A stretch of DNA of 64,000 nucleotides. Source: UBA2897 sp036733925 (GTDB lineage Bacteria; Bacillota; Negativicutes; Selenomonadales; Selenomonadaceae). Location: contig DAIMZO010000007.1 of NCBI GenBank assembly GCA_036733925.1, forward strand, positions 15,588 to 79,587. The letters are read 5' to 3'. The notes under the pieces are model-generated. The model saw only the letters and a list, made by a program, of their open reading frames with translations, searched no databases and was not told where the DNA came from. The translations under genes were made by a program, and so were the position numbers. This document shows, piece after piece, positions 27,625 through 35,426 of this stretch; position 1 is the first letter of the stretch, and each line of letters starts with the position of its first letter.

Positions 27625-28008
27625 TTGAAAACGATACGTTGCAGCGTTCCGTCCAGAAATACAGAAAAAAAGAATCCGTCCCTCATGCTGGAGGTGGCGG
27701 ATTCCTTTTTTTCGCGTTTCCGCGGCTTGATGCTGCGGAAAAAACTGCCGGAACGGCATGGGCTATTGCTTGTCCCGTGCAATAGCATCCACATGTGCTT
27801 CATGCGCTTTGCGATTGATGCGGTCTATATCGACAAGGACTACCGTATCCTCAAAGTCGTTACAAATCTGCATCCATGGATCGGCCTGTCGCTATGCCTG
27901 TATGCAGCCGGTGTCATCGAACTGCCTGCGCATACCGCGGCGCACTATGGCATGGTCTGCGGTGCTCAGTTGGAGATAGTCGATGCAGCGGGCGATGACG
28001 CCATGTGA
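27625..28008 (+). CDS. DUF192 family protein
   Basis: 127 residues with the DUF192 core: RFRGLMLRKKLPERHGLLLVPCNSIHMCFMRFAIDAVYID in blocks and VIELPAHTAAHYGM. No signal peptide is obvious. Function of the family is unknown, though members recur next to Tad genes. The start is TTG 27625 with GAGGGAGGAAG upstream; no ATG is available. It converges on tadG, leaving four bases between the stops. Confidence 0.85.
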   Translation: MKTIRCSVPSRNTEKKNPSLMLEVADSFFSRFRGLMLRKKLPERHGLLLVPCNSIHMCFMRFAIDAVYIDKDYRILKVVTNLHPWIGLSLCLYAAGVIELPAHTAAHYGMVCGAQLEIVDAAGDDAM

Positions 28009-28012
28009 TATC

Positions 28013-29512
28013 TCATTCGTCATCATCGCTGACGAGAGAGACCGTGACCGTGCCGCCGCTCTTTCCAGAGTTTGTGTTATCGGTGAAAGTCTTATGTGTG
28101 GCGTGGATCTTCTGGCCGCCCGTTGTCAGATAGATGGACTTTGCAACGACGCTTCCGTAGATGGTGGCGTTCTGGCTTCCGTCAATCAGGACGGTGCCGT
28201 TCGGTGCGTAGACATAGCCGTAGAACGGGGAACTGTTCTGCATGGAGATATTGCCGTTCAGGGATACCAGCAGCAGATGGTCATTTTCATTGTCCGGTTT
28301 CTGGTTGGCAGGAATATTGACAGTGAGATCACCGTTGACGATGACGATTTTGTAGACGTTGTCCCAGACTTTATAGCTAAGATTGCTGGGATAGGTAGTT
28401 TCGAAGTCGCCGCAGGTCAGTCCCGGATAGATACTCGTGGTATGGCTGGGGTTCAGCTGATAGGATTTATTGGAATCTGCATCGAGGTAGACATGCGCGG
28501 CCTCCCGTTGGGCGAGCGACATAGCTTTATAGGCCTGAACCATGTCATACAGCGAGCTGGTCATCGGATTGTTTTTCGAATAGGAGATATCCACCTCAGA
28601 GGAATGGCTGCCCTGACCGGTGTAGTCTTCTTTCTTGCTGTTGCTCATGCGGTAGTAGTAGCGCCAGGTATATCCGCGCTGGCTGGAATCCGGGATCTTT
28701 TCGTCATTCTCATGGCCGGGCCGGATATGCGCTTTCCGCGTGGCTTCATCCTCGTCATCGTAAAAATATTGCTTGTCGCCGACCCAATAGCTGTCTTTTC
28801 CATCAAGGTAATGTTCCCCATAATTGTCGCGGTAATTGGACCAGAGCTCCGAGTCTTTGCTGGCGAGGCAGCTGAGCACATCGGCGGTAATGAAGTGGTT
28901 ATCGTCAAGGTAAACTGGGCCATTGACGTGGACGTTCCCTTTGATGTCGATATCGCAGGAGTGGAATACGATGGCGTTCAAGATGTCATTCATGCCGCCC
29001 ATGCGGTTCCAGCCGTCCTTGATCTGCGGCTTTCCTTTGTATCCGCCAATCATGGCATACTCGAAGATGCGAGGCGTATTGTTGCCGACATAGACGACCT
29101 TGGCCGTCGATTTTGCCCGGATCGTCTGCTCTTTCTCTATACCGAACAGCGAGAGGAAATGCATCGGGACGGTTTCTTCGCCGACAAGGGTAATCCTCGT
29201 AGCATTGCTATCTTTTTTGTCGGTGCTGTAGCTCAGATCGTGTATCTTGTAGGTACCGTCCAGCTGCTGATTCTTTTCCAGATATTCATTCACTGTGTCC
29301 TGGGCGGCTGACGTATCGTTTTTGCCATCCTCCGCATAGGCATGCCCGCCCGCGAGGACGGCCGCATCCGTGGCGTTCTGCAGGCTGGACTTATGGAGAT
29401 ACAGATTGCCGACATCGACGGCAAGGCCCGTGATCCCGATAATCAAAGGGAGCAGGAATGCCGTAAAAACGATGGCAACACCCTTTTGTCCGTTCTTTTT
29501 CAACCATCGCAT
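28013..29512 (-). CDS. tadG: TadG-like pilus assembly protein
   Basis: 499 residues. The N-terminus is KKNGQKGVAIVFTAFLLPLIIGITGLAVDVGNLY in blocks: a prepilin-like leader and helix followed by the TadE/G-like motif LQNATDAAVLAGG. The long remainder is a periplasmic domain rich in Asn, Tyr and Asp with no named domain I recognise. It is transcribed against the rest of the Tad operon. Probable minor pilin or tip component. Confidence 0.82.
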   Translation of the reverse strand: MRWLKKNGQKGVAIVFTAFLLPLIIGITGLAVDVGNLYLHKSSLQNATDAAVLAGGHAYAEDGKNDTSAAQDTVNEYLEKNQQLDGTYKIHDLSYSTDKKDSNATRITLVGEETVPMHFLSLFGIEKEQTIRAKSTAKVVYVGNNTPRIFEYAMIGGYKGKPQIKDGWNRMGGMNDILNAIVFHSCDIDIKGNVHVNGPVYLDDNHFITADVLSCLASKDSELWSNYRDNYGEHYLDGKDSYWVGDKQYFYDDEDEATRKAHIRPGHENDEKIPDSSQRGYTWRYYYRMSNSKKEDYTGQGSHSSEVDISYSKNNPMTSSLYDMVQAYKAMSLAQREAAHVYLDADSNKSYQLNPSHTTSIYPGLTCGDFETTYPSNLSYKVWDNVYKIVIVNGDLTVNIPANQKPDNENDHLLLVSLNGNISMQNSSPFYGYVYAPNGTVLIDGSQNATIYGSVVAKSIYLTTGGQKIHATHKTFTDNTNSGKSGGTVTVSLVSDDDE

Positions 29513-29764
29513 GATGCATCGCTCCAGTAAACGAAACTTATAACATATTCCGTACTTTATTCTACTTCTATTTTATCATATTCTGGATTTCTATGCTAGA
29601 AAAAAGCAGAGATCTAGCCCTGCTTTGCGCCCTCAGGTAACCAGCCGAAGGACTCTCTTGGTGTGTTGCAGAAACTATCTGTCGAGTATCTTGCAGAGAT
29701 AATGCGCGATTACACTTGCAAGTACAGATAGTAAGAGCGAAAAAGGATGCATACAAACGCGAAA

Positions 29765-29851
29765 AGAGCCCGGAATTCACCAATCCGGACTCTTTTTGTA
29801 TGCTGATATCTGATATAACACAAAAACGGGAACTACCGAACGTTCCCGTTT
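29765..29851. terminator. Two adjacent bidirectional hairpins in the tadG-ppx interval
   Basis: AGAGCCCGG/CCGGACTCT (about 29765-29796) is followed by TTTTTG, and AAAACGGGAAC/GTTCCCGTTTTT (29822-29851) ends in a T-run with A-run on the other side, so both could act in either direction. A third, ACTACCACATAA/TTATGTGGTAGT-like, sits near 29880-29905. The interval 29513-30033 has no convincing gene. Confidence 0.65.
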
Positions 29852-30033
29852 TTGCCACCTCTATACATTCTCGCCAAACTACCACATAACGATATGTAGT
29901 AGTCCTCCCACGCTTATAATACAACATCTTGTGGTTGAATGCAACTAAAATTTCAAAAATTGCGGGCAAAGGGCGTATCCTGTGATAGAATAGAAGCAGA
30001 GAGAGAAGTGGATGACAGGGCGGAGGAAAAGCT

Positions 30034-30939
30034 ATGCTGACAGGAATCATCGATATCGGCTCGAACACGGTGCGGCTCGCGGTCTATCTGATCGAGGGCA
30101 GCCGTATGGAGATGCTCATGAAAAAGAAGCATATGGTCGGGCTCGCCGCCCATGTGCGGGACGGCGTGATGCAGCAGAGCGGCATCGATGCGGCGGTGCA
30201 GGTCTTGCAGGGATTCCAGTCGTTCCTGCGCACGTTCCAGATTACGGAGGTCTATGCGTTCACGACGGCGGCGCTGCGCAACGCGAGCAACAGCCGCGAG
30301 GCCGTCGCGGAGATTGAGGCGCGCACGGGACTGAAGATTCAGGTGATATCCGGCGAGCGTGAGGCGGAGTACGACTTCATCGGCGCGACGCACAGCCTTG
30401 CGGCCGATGACGGCCTGCTGATTGATATCGGCGGCGGCAGCACGGAGATCGTGAGCTATGCGGGCCGGCGCATCCAGTCGAAGATCAGCTTGCCGATGGG
30501 GTCGCTCTCCATGCGCAGCCGTTTCGTCGCTGGCGTGCTGCCGACGCGCCGCGAGGCCCTGGCCATCCACGAGGAAGCCGAACGGATCATGGGGACGATG
30601 GAGGGATTCCCGGAATGCGGCGAGGAGATCGTCGGCATCGGCGGCGCATTCAAGGGCGGCTGTGCGCTCTACAACGCGCTGTTCCATCAGCCGGCCACGA
30701 ACGTCCGCATGAACGCGGATCAGCTGCTCTCGCTGATCTCGCGCTTCCAGTCCGACCACGGCATTTCGCAGGACATGACCATCATGCTCATGAAGACCGT
30801 GCCGGACCGCATGGAGACCGTAATTCCGGGACTCATCATCGCCGATGTGCTTGCGGAACGCTTCCAGAGCTCCACCATCACCTACAGCGACTCCGGCGTG
30901 CGCGAGGGCTTCATTTACGCGGAGATCATGCAAGGGTGA
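30034..30939 (+). CDS. ppx: Ppx/GppA family phosphatase
   Basis: 301 residues of the ASKHA fold: IDIGSNTVRLAVY at the N-terminus, AFTTAALRNASN, SGEREAEYDF and LLIDIGGGSTEIV. It has only the two-domain core, lacking the C-terminal HD-like part of long exopolyphosphatases. Such proteins degrade polyphosphate or pppGpp; the substrate cannot be settled here. GGAGGAAAAGCT precedes the ATG. Confidence 0.9.
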   Translation: MLTGIIDIGSNTVRLAVYLIEGSRMEMLMKKKHMVGLAAHVRDGVMQQSGIDAAVQVLQGFQSFLRTFQITEVYAFTTAALRNASNSREAVAEIEARTGLKIQVISGEREAEYDFIGATHSLAADDGLLIDIGGGSTEIVSYAGRRIQSKISLPMGSLSMRSRFVAGVLPTRREALAIHEEAERIMGTMEGFPECGEEIVGIGGAFKGGCALYNALFHQPATNVRMNADQLLSLISRFQSDHGISQDMTIMLMKTVPDRMETVIPGLIIADVLAERFQSSTITYSDSGVREGFIYAEIMQG

Positions 30940-31088
30940 GGCAGCCACGCAGGAACAAAAAAGTAGATTTTTCAACTGTTTTATGGTAAAATAAAGACAA
31001 AGAGAGACCGGCGGGTGGTGTCGTCGGCTCCCTCCGTATTTCTTGGATTTGAAAGGGAAGTCGTATACTACCAATGGGTTCTCCTTTC

Positions 31089-31157
31089 TTACTTCAAGGC
31101 AGTAACAATGCGTGTAGCGAGCGCTATCGCAAGCGACAGCTTTTCGTACAACGTCAT
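31089..31157 (-). CDS. 22-residue hydrophobic peptide, candidate type I toxin (copy 2)
   Basis: Reads M-T-L then YEKLSLAIALAT, R-I-V-T-A and LK, then TAA. It matches the peptide at 50617-50685 at 14 of 22 positions (shared YEKLSL, IA, AT, T and C-terminal LK). The pattern recalls the holin-like toxin (Hol_Tox) group, short single-helix membrane peptides. AGGGGTGAGTGCC precedes the ATG. Its promoter, read leftward, is TTGCAA (31237-31232), 18 bases, TATACT (31213-31208). It is encoded against gyrA, in gyrA's upstream region. Toxicity is inferred, not shown. Confidence 0.72.
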   Translation of the reverse strand: MTLYEKLSLAIALATRIVTALK

Positions 31158-31207
31158 GGCACTCACCCCTTTTTATGGAGGGGAACCGGCTCCGTCGGTC
31201 TGGTTAC

Positions 31208-31237
31208 AGTATACAACGGAGCCTATGTGGATTGCAA
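31208..31237 (-). promoter_or_regulatory. Leftward promoter of the 31.1-kb peptide
   Basis: TTGCAA, 18 bases, TATACT, reading right to left. The predicted 5' UTR carries AGACCGACGG (31200-31191), which can pair with CCGCCGGTCT near the 3' end of the same transcript (31014-31005) with one mismatch. Confidence 0.6.
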
Positions 31238-31295
31238 TAGCCCGGCTTTTCGGCTGGGCTTTGTTTTTGCTTTACAACTAATATGAGGTGAGATT

Positions 31296-33725
31296 GTGGA
31301 TTTTGTTCAGGGAAAGGTTGTACCGGTCAATCTGGAGCATGAGATGAGGAACTGCTACATCGACTATGCGATGAGCGTTATCGTGTCCCGCGCGCTGCCA
31401 GATGTCCGGGACGGCCTGAAGCCGGTGCACCGTCGCATCCTTTACGCGATGCAGGAAGCCGGCATGGGCAGCAACAAGCCATACAAGAAATCGGCGCGTA
31501 TCGTCGGTGAAGTCCTAGGTAAATATCATCCGCATGGCGACAGCTCGGTCTATGACGCGATCGTCCGCATGGCCCAGGACTTCTCGATGCGCTACATGCT
31601 CGCGGACGGGCACGGCAACTTCGGCTCGGTCGATGGTGACCCGGCCGCTGCCATGCGTTACACCGAGGTTCGCATGTCGAAGATTGCGGAGCTCATGCTG
31701 CAGGATATCGACAAGGACACCGTCGATTTCGTGCCGAACTACGATGAGTCGCTGAAGGAGCCGTCGGTACTGCCGGCGAAGTTCCCGCAGCTGCTCGTCA
31801 ACGGCACGAGCGGCATCGCGGTCGGCATGGCGACGAACATCCCGCCGCACAACATGCGTGAGGTCATCGACGGCACGCTGATGCTCATCGACAACCCGGA
31901 TGCGACCATCGACGAGCTCATGACGGTCATCAAGGGGCCGGATTTCCCGACGGCCGGACTGATCCTCGGCACGGACGGCATCCGTCAGGCCTATACGACG
32001 GGTCGCGGCGTCATCAAGTTGCGCGCGAACGCGCATATCGAGACGATGTCGAACGGCAAGCCGCGCATCATCGTGACGGAGCTGCCGTATCAGGTCAACA
32101 AGGCGCGCCTCATCGAGAAGATCGCCGACCTCGTCCGCAACAAGGAAATCGAGGGCATCACGGATCTGCGCGATGAGTCGGACCGCAACGGTATGCGCAT
32201 CGTCATCGACCTGCGCCGCGACGCGAACGCGAATGTCATCCTGAATCAGCTCTACAAGCACACGCAGCTGCAGGACAGCTTCGGCGTCATCATGCTCGCG
32301 CTCGTCGACGGCCGCCCGAAGATTCTGAACCTCAAGGAAGTCCTCCACTACTACATTATGCATCAGGAGGACGTTATCACCCGCCGGACGAAATATGAGC
32401 TCAACAAGGCCGAGGCCCGCGCGCATATCTTGGAGGGCTTGACCATCGCGCTCGACCATCTCGACGCCGTCATCACGACAATCCGCGAGAGCCGCACGGC
32501 TGATATCGCGCGCACGGCCCTCATGGAGGGCTTCAAGCTCAGCGAGAAGCAGGCACAGGCCATCCTCGACCTCCGTCTGCAGCGCCTGACCGGCCTCGAA
32601 CGCGAGAAAATCGAGGAAGAGTATCAGGAAGTCTTGAAGAGCATCGAGGAGTACAAGGCTATCCTCGCCGACGAGACGCGCATCCTCGGCATCATCAAGG
32701 ATGAGCTCACGCAGGTCAAGGAGAAATACGGTGACGACCGCCGCACGCGCATCACGATCGACATGTCGGATATGAGCGCGGAGGATCTCATCGCCGAAGA
32801 AGATGTCGTCATCACGCTGACGCATAACGACTATATCAAGCGCATGCCGCTCGACACGTACCGCCGCCAGAACCGCGGCGGCAAGGGCATCAAGGGCATG
32901 GGCACGAAGGCGGCGGATTTCGTCGAGAACATGCTCGTGACAACGACGCATCACACGATTCTGTTCTTCACGAGCCGCGGGCGCGTCTATCATCTGAAAG
33001 CCTATCAGATCAACGAGGCGAGCCGCCAGGCGAAGGGCACGGCCATCGTGAACCTGCTGCAGCTCCAGCCGGATGAGAAGATCACGGCAATTATTCAGGT
33101 CAAGGAGTTCAAGGAAGACCGCTTCCTGTTCATGGCGACGAAGCAGGGTATCGTCAAGAAGACGAGCCTCGGCGAGTTCCGCAACCTGCATAAGGGCGGG
33201 CTCAACGCCATCAACCTCGCGGACGACGATGACCTCATCGGTGTCAAGTTCACGGACGGCGACAGCTACATTATGCTCGGCACGAAGGACGGCCAGGCCA
33301 TCGCGTTCTCCGAGCAGGATGTCCGCTCGATGGGCCGCATCGCGCGCGGCGTGAAGGGCATCAACCTCCGTCGGGGCGACGAAGTCGTCGGCATGGACAT
33401 CATGCGCCATAACGCGGATGTCCTGACCGTGACGGCGGGGGGCTACGGCAAGCGCACGACGACCGATGAGTACCGCGCACAGAACCGCGGCGGCACGGGC
33501 CTCAAGAACCTCAAGGTCACCGAAAAGACCGGCCCGGTCATCGGCTTCAAGGTCGTCCTGCCGGATCAGGAGCTCATGCTCATCACGGCCAACGGCATTG
33601 TCATCCGCACGACTGTCGCCGAGATCTCGACCATCAGCCGCAACACGCAGGGCGTCAAGATCATGAACCTCGACGAAGGCGACCAGGTCGCCTCCATGGC
33701 CGTCATGGATCAGAAAAACGACTGA
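31296..33725 (+). CDS. gyrA: DNA gyrase subunit A
   Basis: 809 residues from GTG 31296 with GAGGTGAGATT upstream. Breakage-reunion domain: KPVHRRILYAMQEAG, KKSARIVGEVLGKYHPHGDSSVYDAIVRMAQ, and catalytic Tyr in AAAMRYTEVRMSK. The positions equal to E. coli Ser83 and Asp87 are Ser and Asp, i.e. not the common quinolone-resistance substitutions. The C-terminal beta-pinwheel contains QNRGGKGIKGMG, the GyrA box. It acts with GyrB. Confidence 0.99.
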   Translation: MDFVQGKVVPVNLEHEMRNCYIDYAMSVIVSRALPDVRDGLKPVHRRILYAMQEAGMGSNKPYKKSARIVGEVLGKYHPHGDSSVYDAIVRMAQDFSMRYMLADGHGNFGSVDGDPAAAMRYTEVRMSKIAELMLQDIDKDTVDFVPNYDESLKEPSVLPAKFPQLLVNGTSGIAVGMATNIPPHNMREVIDGTLMLIDNPDATIDELMTVIKGPDFPTAGLILGTDGIRQAYTTGRGVIKLRANAHIETMSNGKPRIIVTELPYQVNKARLIEKIADLVRNKEIEGITDLRDESDRNGMRIVIDLRRDANANVILNQLYKHTQLQDSFGVIMLALVDGRPKILNLKEVLHYYIMHQEDVITRRTKYELNKAEARAHILEGLTIALDHLDAVITTIRESRTADIARTALMEGFKLSEKQAQAILDLRLQRLTGLEREKIEEEYQEVLKSIEEYKAILADETRILGIIKDELTQVKEKYGDDRRTRITIDMSDMSAEDLIAEEDVVITLTHNDYIKRMPLDTYRRQNRGGKGIKGMGTKAADFVENMLVTTTHHTILFFTSRGRVYHLKAYQINEASRQAKGTAIVNLLQLQPDEKITAIIQVKEFKEDRFLFMATKQGIVKKTSLGEFRNLHKGGLNAINLADDDDLIGVKFTDGDSYIMLGTKDGQAIAFSEQDVRSMGRIARGVKGINLRRGDEVVGMDIMRHNADVLTVTAGGYGKRTTTDEYRAQNRGGTGLKNLKVTEKTGPVIGFKVVLPDQELMLITANGIVIRTTVAEISTISRNTQGVKIMNLDEGDQVASMAVMDQKND

Positions 33726-33736
33726 TAACGGATAAT

Positions 33737-33766
33737 AGCCTTCCCCAGAGGGGAAGGCTTTTTTAT
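33737..33766 (+). terminator. Terminator after gyrA
   Basis: AGCCTTCCCC and GGGGAAGGCT pair around AGA and are followed by TTTTTATTTT. The same arm sequence forms the ends of the dispersed repeat at 49.3, 53.9 and 56.9 kb. Confidence 0.92.
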
Positions 33767-33848
33767 TTTGTCTGAAAGCGCCCCTTTAATCTGGATTTAT
33801 GATATAATATCATTATTGTTAGAAAATATTTAACCGGGAGATGGGACC

Positions 33849-35426
33849 TTGAAGAAAGCCGTTATTATCGGTGCGGGGCCGGCAGGGCTTACTGCAGCGT
33901 ACGAACTACTGAAAAAGACCGATATCCATCCAATCATCTTGGAGCAATCCAACGCGACGGGCGGTCTTTCCCGTACGGTCAACTTTGCCGGCAACCGCAT
34001 GGATATCGGCGGGCACCGATTTTTCACGAAAAGCGAGCCAGTCAAAGCGCTCTGGAAAAGCATCATGCCGTTCGCGTCTGCCCCGGCCTGGGATGACCGG
34101 CTCCTGCAGCGCGAGTGTCCGACCTTTGCAGATGGCGTCGACCCCGAGCAGGATGACCACGTTTTCCTGCTGCGTTCCCGCATCTCCCGCATCTACTATC
34201 TGCGGCAGTTCTTCTCATATCCCGTTTCGCTGTCCCTGCGCACCTTGCGGGGACTCGGTGCCCGGCGCGTGAACCGGATTCTTCTGTCCTACCTTTCGGC
34301 CTGCCTGAAGAAGCGCGACGAGAAGACGCTGGAAGATTTCATGATTAACCGCTTTGGGCGCGAGCTCTACCGGACGTTCTTTGAAAGCTATACGGAAAAG
34401 GTTTGGGGGCGGTCGCCGAGCCAGATCGGCGCAAATTGGGGCAGCCAGCGCATCAAGGGCGTCTCGCTTCTCGGCGTCATCCGGGATTTCCTGGATCGCC
34501 GCCTCGGCATCCAGCGGAAGAAGCAGGAAACCTCGCTGATCGAGCAGTTCTTCTATCCGAAATTCGGCCCCGGGGAATTCTTTGAGGATCTGGCCACAGA
34601 GGTCGAGCGGCTCGGCGGGGAGATACGCTATCAGCAGCAGGTCGTCGGCATCGAGGGAAGTTCGGATCGGCATATTACGGGGCTTCGCGTCAAGCGGACC
34701 GATGGCACCTGCGAGACGTTTTCTGCAGATTTCGTCTTTTCCTCTATGCCCGTTAAGGATCTTTGTGCGGCAATGCCAGTGGATTGGCTGCCGGACAAGG
34801 CCCGGGCGGTTGCAGAGACTCTCCCGTACCGTGATTTCATGACGGCCGGGCTGCTCGTCAATCGATTGGCGCTCAAAAATAATACGCAGCATAAGACCGT
34901 GAACGGCATCGTCCCGGACTGCTGGATCTACATTCAGGAGCCGGAGGTCAAGATCGGGCGGCTGCAGGTCTTCAACAACTGGTCACCGTATCTGGTCGAG
35001 GATCCGATGCATACCGTCTGGATCGGACTCGAGTATTTCTGTGCGGAGGGCGATGCGCTCTGGTCTATGCCGGATGAGGCGTTCCTTTCGTTCGCGGCTG
35101 GAGAGCTTGAAAAAATCGGCATCCTCGCCCCGCATGCCGTCATCAAAGGGCATGTCGTGCGCGTGCAGAAAGCGTATCCGGCCTATTATGGCAGCTATAG
35201 CGAGTTCCCCGTCGTGCGCAAGGCGCTCGATGCGGTGGATAACCTCTACTGCATCGGCCGCAACGGACAGCACCGCTACAACAACATGGATCACTCCATG
35301 CGCACAGCCATGGAGGCCGTGCGGCTCCTGAAGGATGGCATCGCAGACCGGACATCGCTCTGGAAGGTCAACACCGAATCCGATTATCAGGAAGAAGCAT
35401 CTGCAGGGGAGGGAAAATGCTCGTGA
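33849..35426 (+). CDS. FAD/NAD(P)-binding oxidoreductase, amine-oxidase-like
   Basis: 525 residues. N-terminal dinucleotide motif IIGAGPAGLTAAYELL (about 6-21), then GGLSRTV and GGHRFF; the C-terminal FAD-contact region reads NLYCIGRNGQHRYNNMDHSM. The layout resembles UDP-galactopyranose-mutase-like and protoporphyrinogen-oxidase-like flavoproteins of envelope-sugar loci. The substrate is unknown. TTG start at 33849 after GGGAGATGGGACC. Its 3' end overlaps the next gene by 10 bases, so the two probably act together. Confidence 0.75.
   Translation: MKKAVIIGAGPAGLTAAYELLKKTDIHPIILEQSNATGGLSRTVNFAGNRMDIGGHRFFTKSEPVKALWKSIMPFASAPAWDDRLLQRECPTFADGVDPEQDDHVFLLRSRISRIYYLRQFFSYPVSLSLRTLRGLGARRVNRILLSYLSACLKKRDEKTLEDFMINRFGRELYRTFFESYTEKVWGRSPSQIGANWGSQRIKGVSLLGVIRDFLDRRLGIQRKKQETSLIEQFFYPKFGPGEFFEDLATEVERLGGEIRYQQQVVGIEGSSDRHITGLRVKRTDGTCETFSADFVFSSMPVKDLCAAMPVDWLPDKARAVAETLPYRDFMTAGLLVNRLALKNNTQHKTVNGIVPDCWIYIQEPEVKIGRLQVFNNWSPYLVEDPMHTVWIGLEYFCAEGDALWSMPDEAFLSFAAGELEKIGILAPHAVIKGHVVRVQKAYPAYYGSYSEFPVVRKALDAVDNLYCIGRNGQHRYNNMDHSMRTAMEAVRLLKDGIADRTSLWKVNTESDYQEEASAGEGKCS

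Larger units (their letters stand above)
31043..31268 (+). ncRNA. Candidate antisense antitoxin RNA for the peptide at 31.1 kb
   Basis: A rightward TATACT (31064-31069) with weak -35 TTGGAT (31043-31048, 15-base spacer) points into the 3' side of the peptide gene. A clear terminator follows at 31239-31268: AGCCCGGC, loop TTTTCG, GCTGGGCT, then TTGTTTTT. An RNA of about 190 nt from near 31076 would cover the whole peptide gene and its 5' UTR. The terminator ends 27 bases before gyrA, so gyrA needs its own start or read-through. Confidence 0.55.

Noticed and set aside
27983..29311. A 442-codon plus-strand frame
   Set aside because: Shadow of tadG on the other strand; no ribosome site and no family features.
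29568..30068. A 166-codon minus-strand frame in the tadG-ppx gap
   Set aside because: It runs through several terminator hairpins and has no coherent domain or ribosome site.
31000..31268. 6S RNA or gyrA attenuator
   Set aside because: The closing helix that suggested 6S RNA is the long-range pairing of the peptide mRNA, and the same layout recurs at 50.6 kb away from gyrA.
31015..31281. An 88-codon plus-strand frame upstream of gyrA
   Set aside because: No ribosome site or family; the region is better explained by the minus-strand peptide gene and its antisense RNA.
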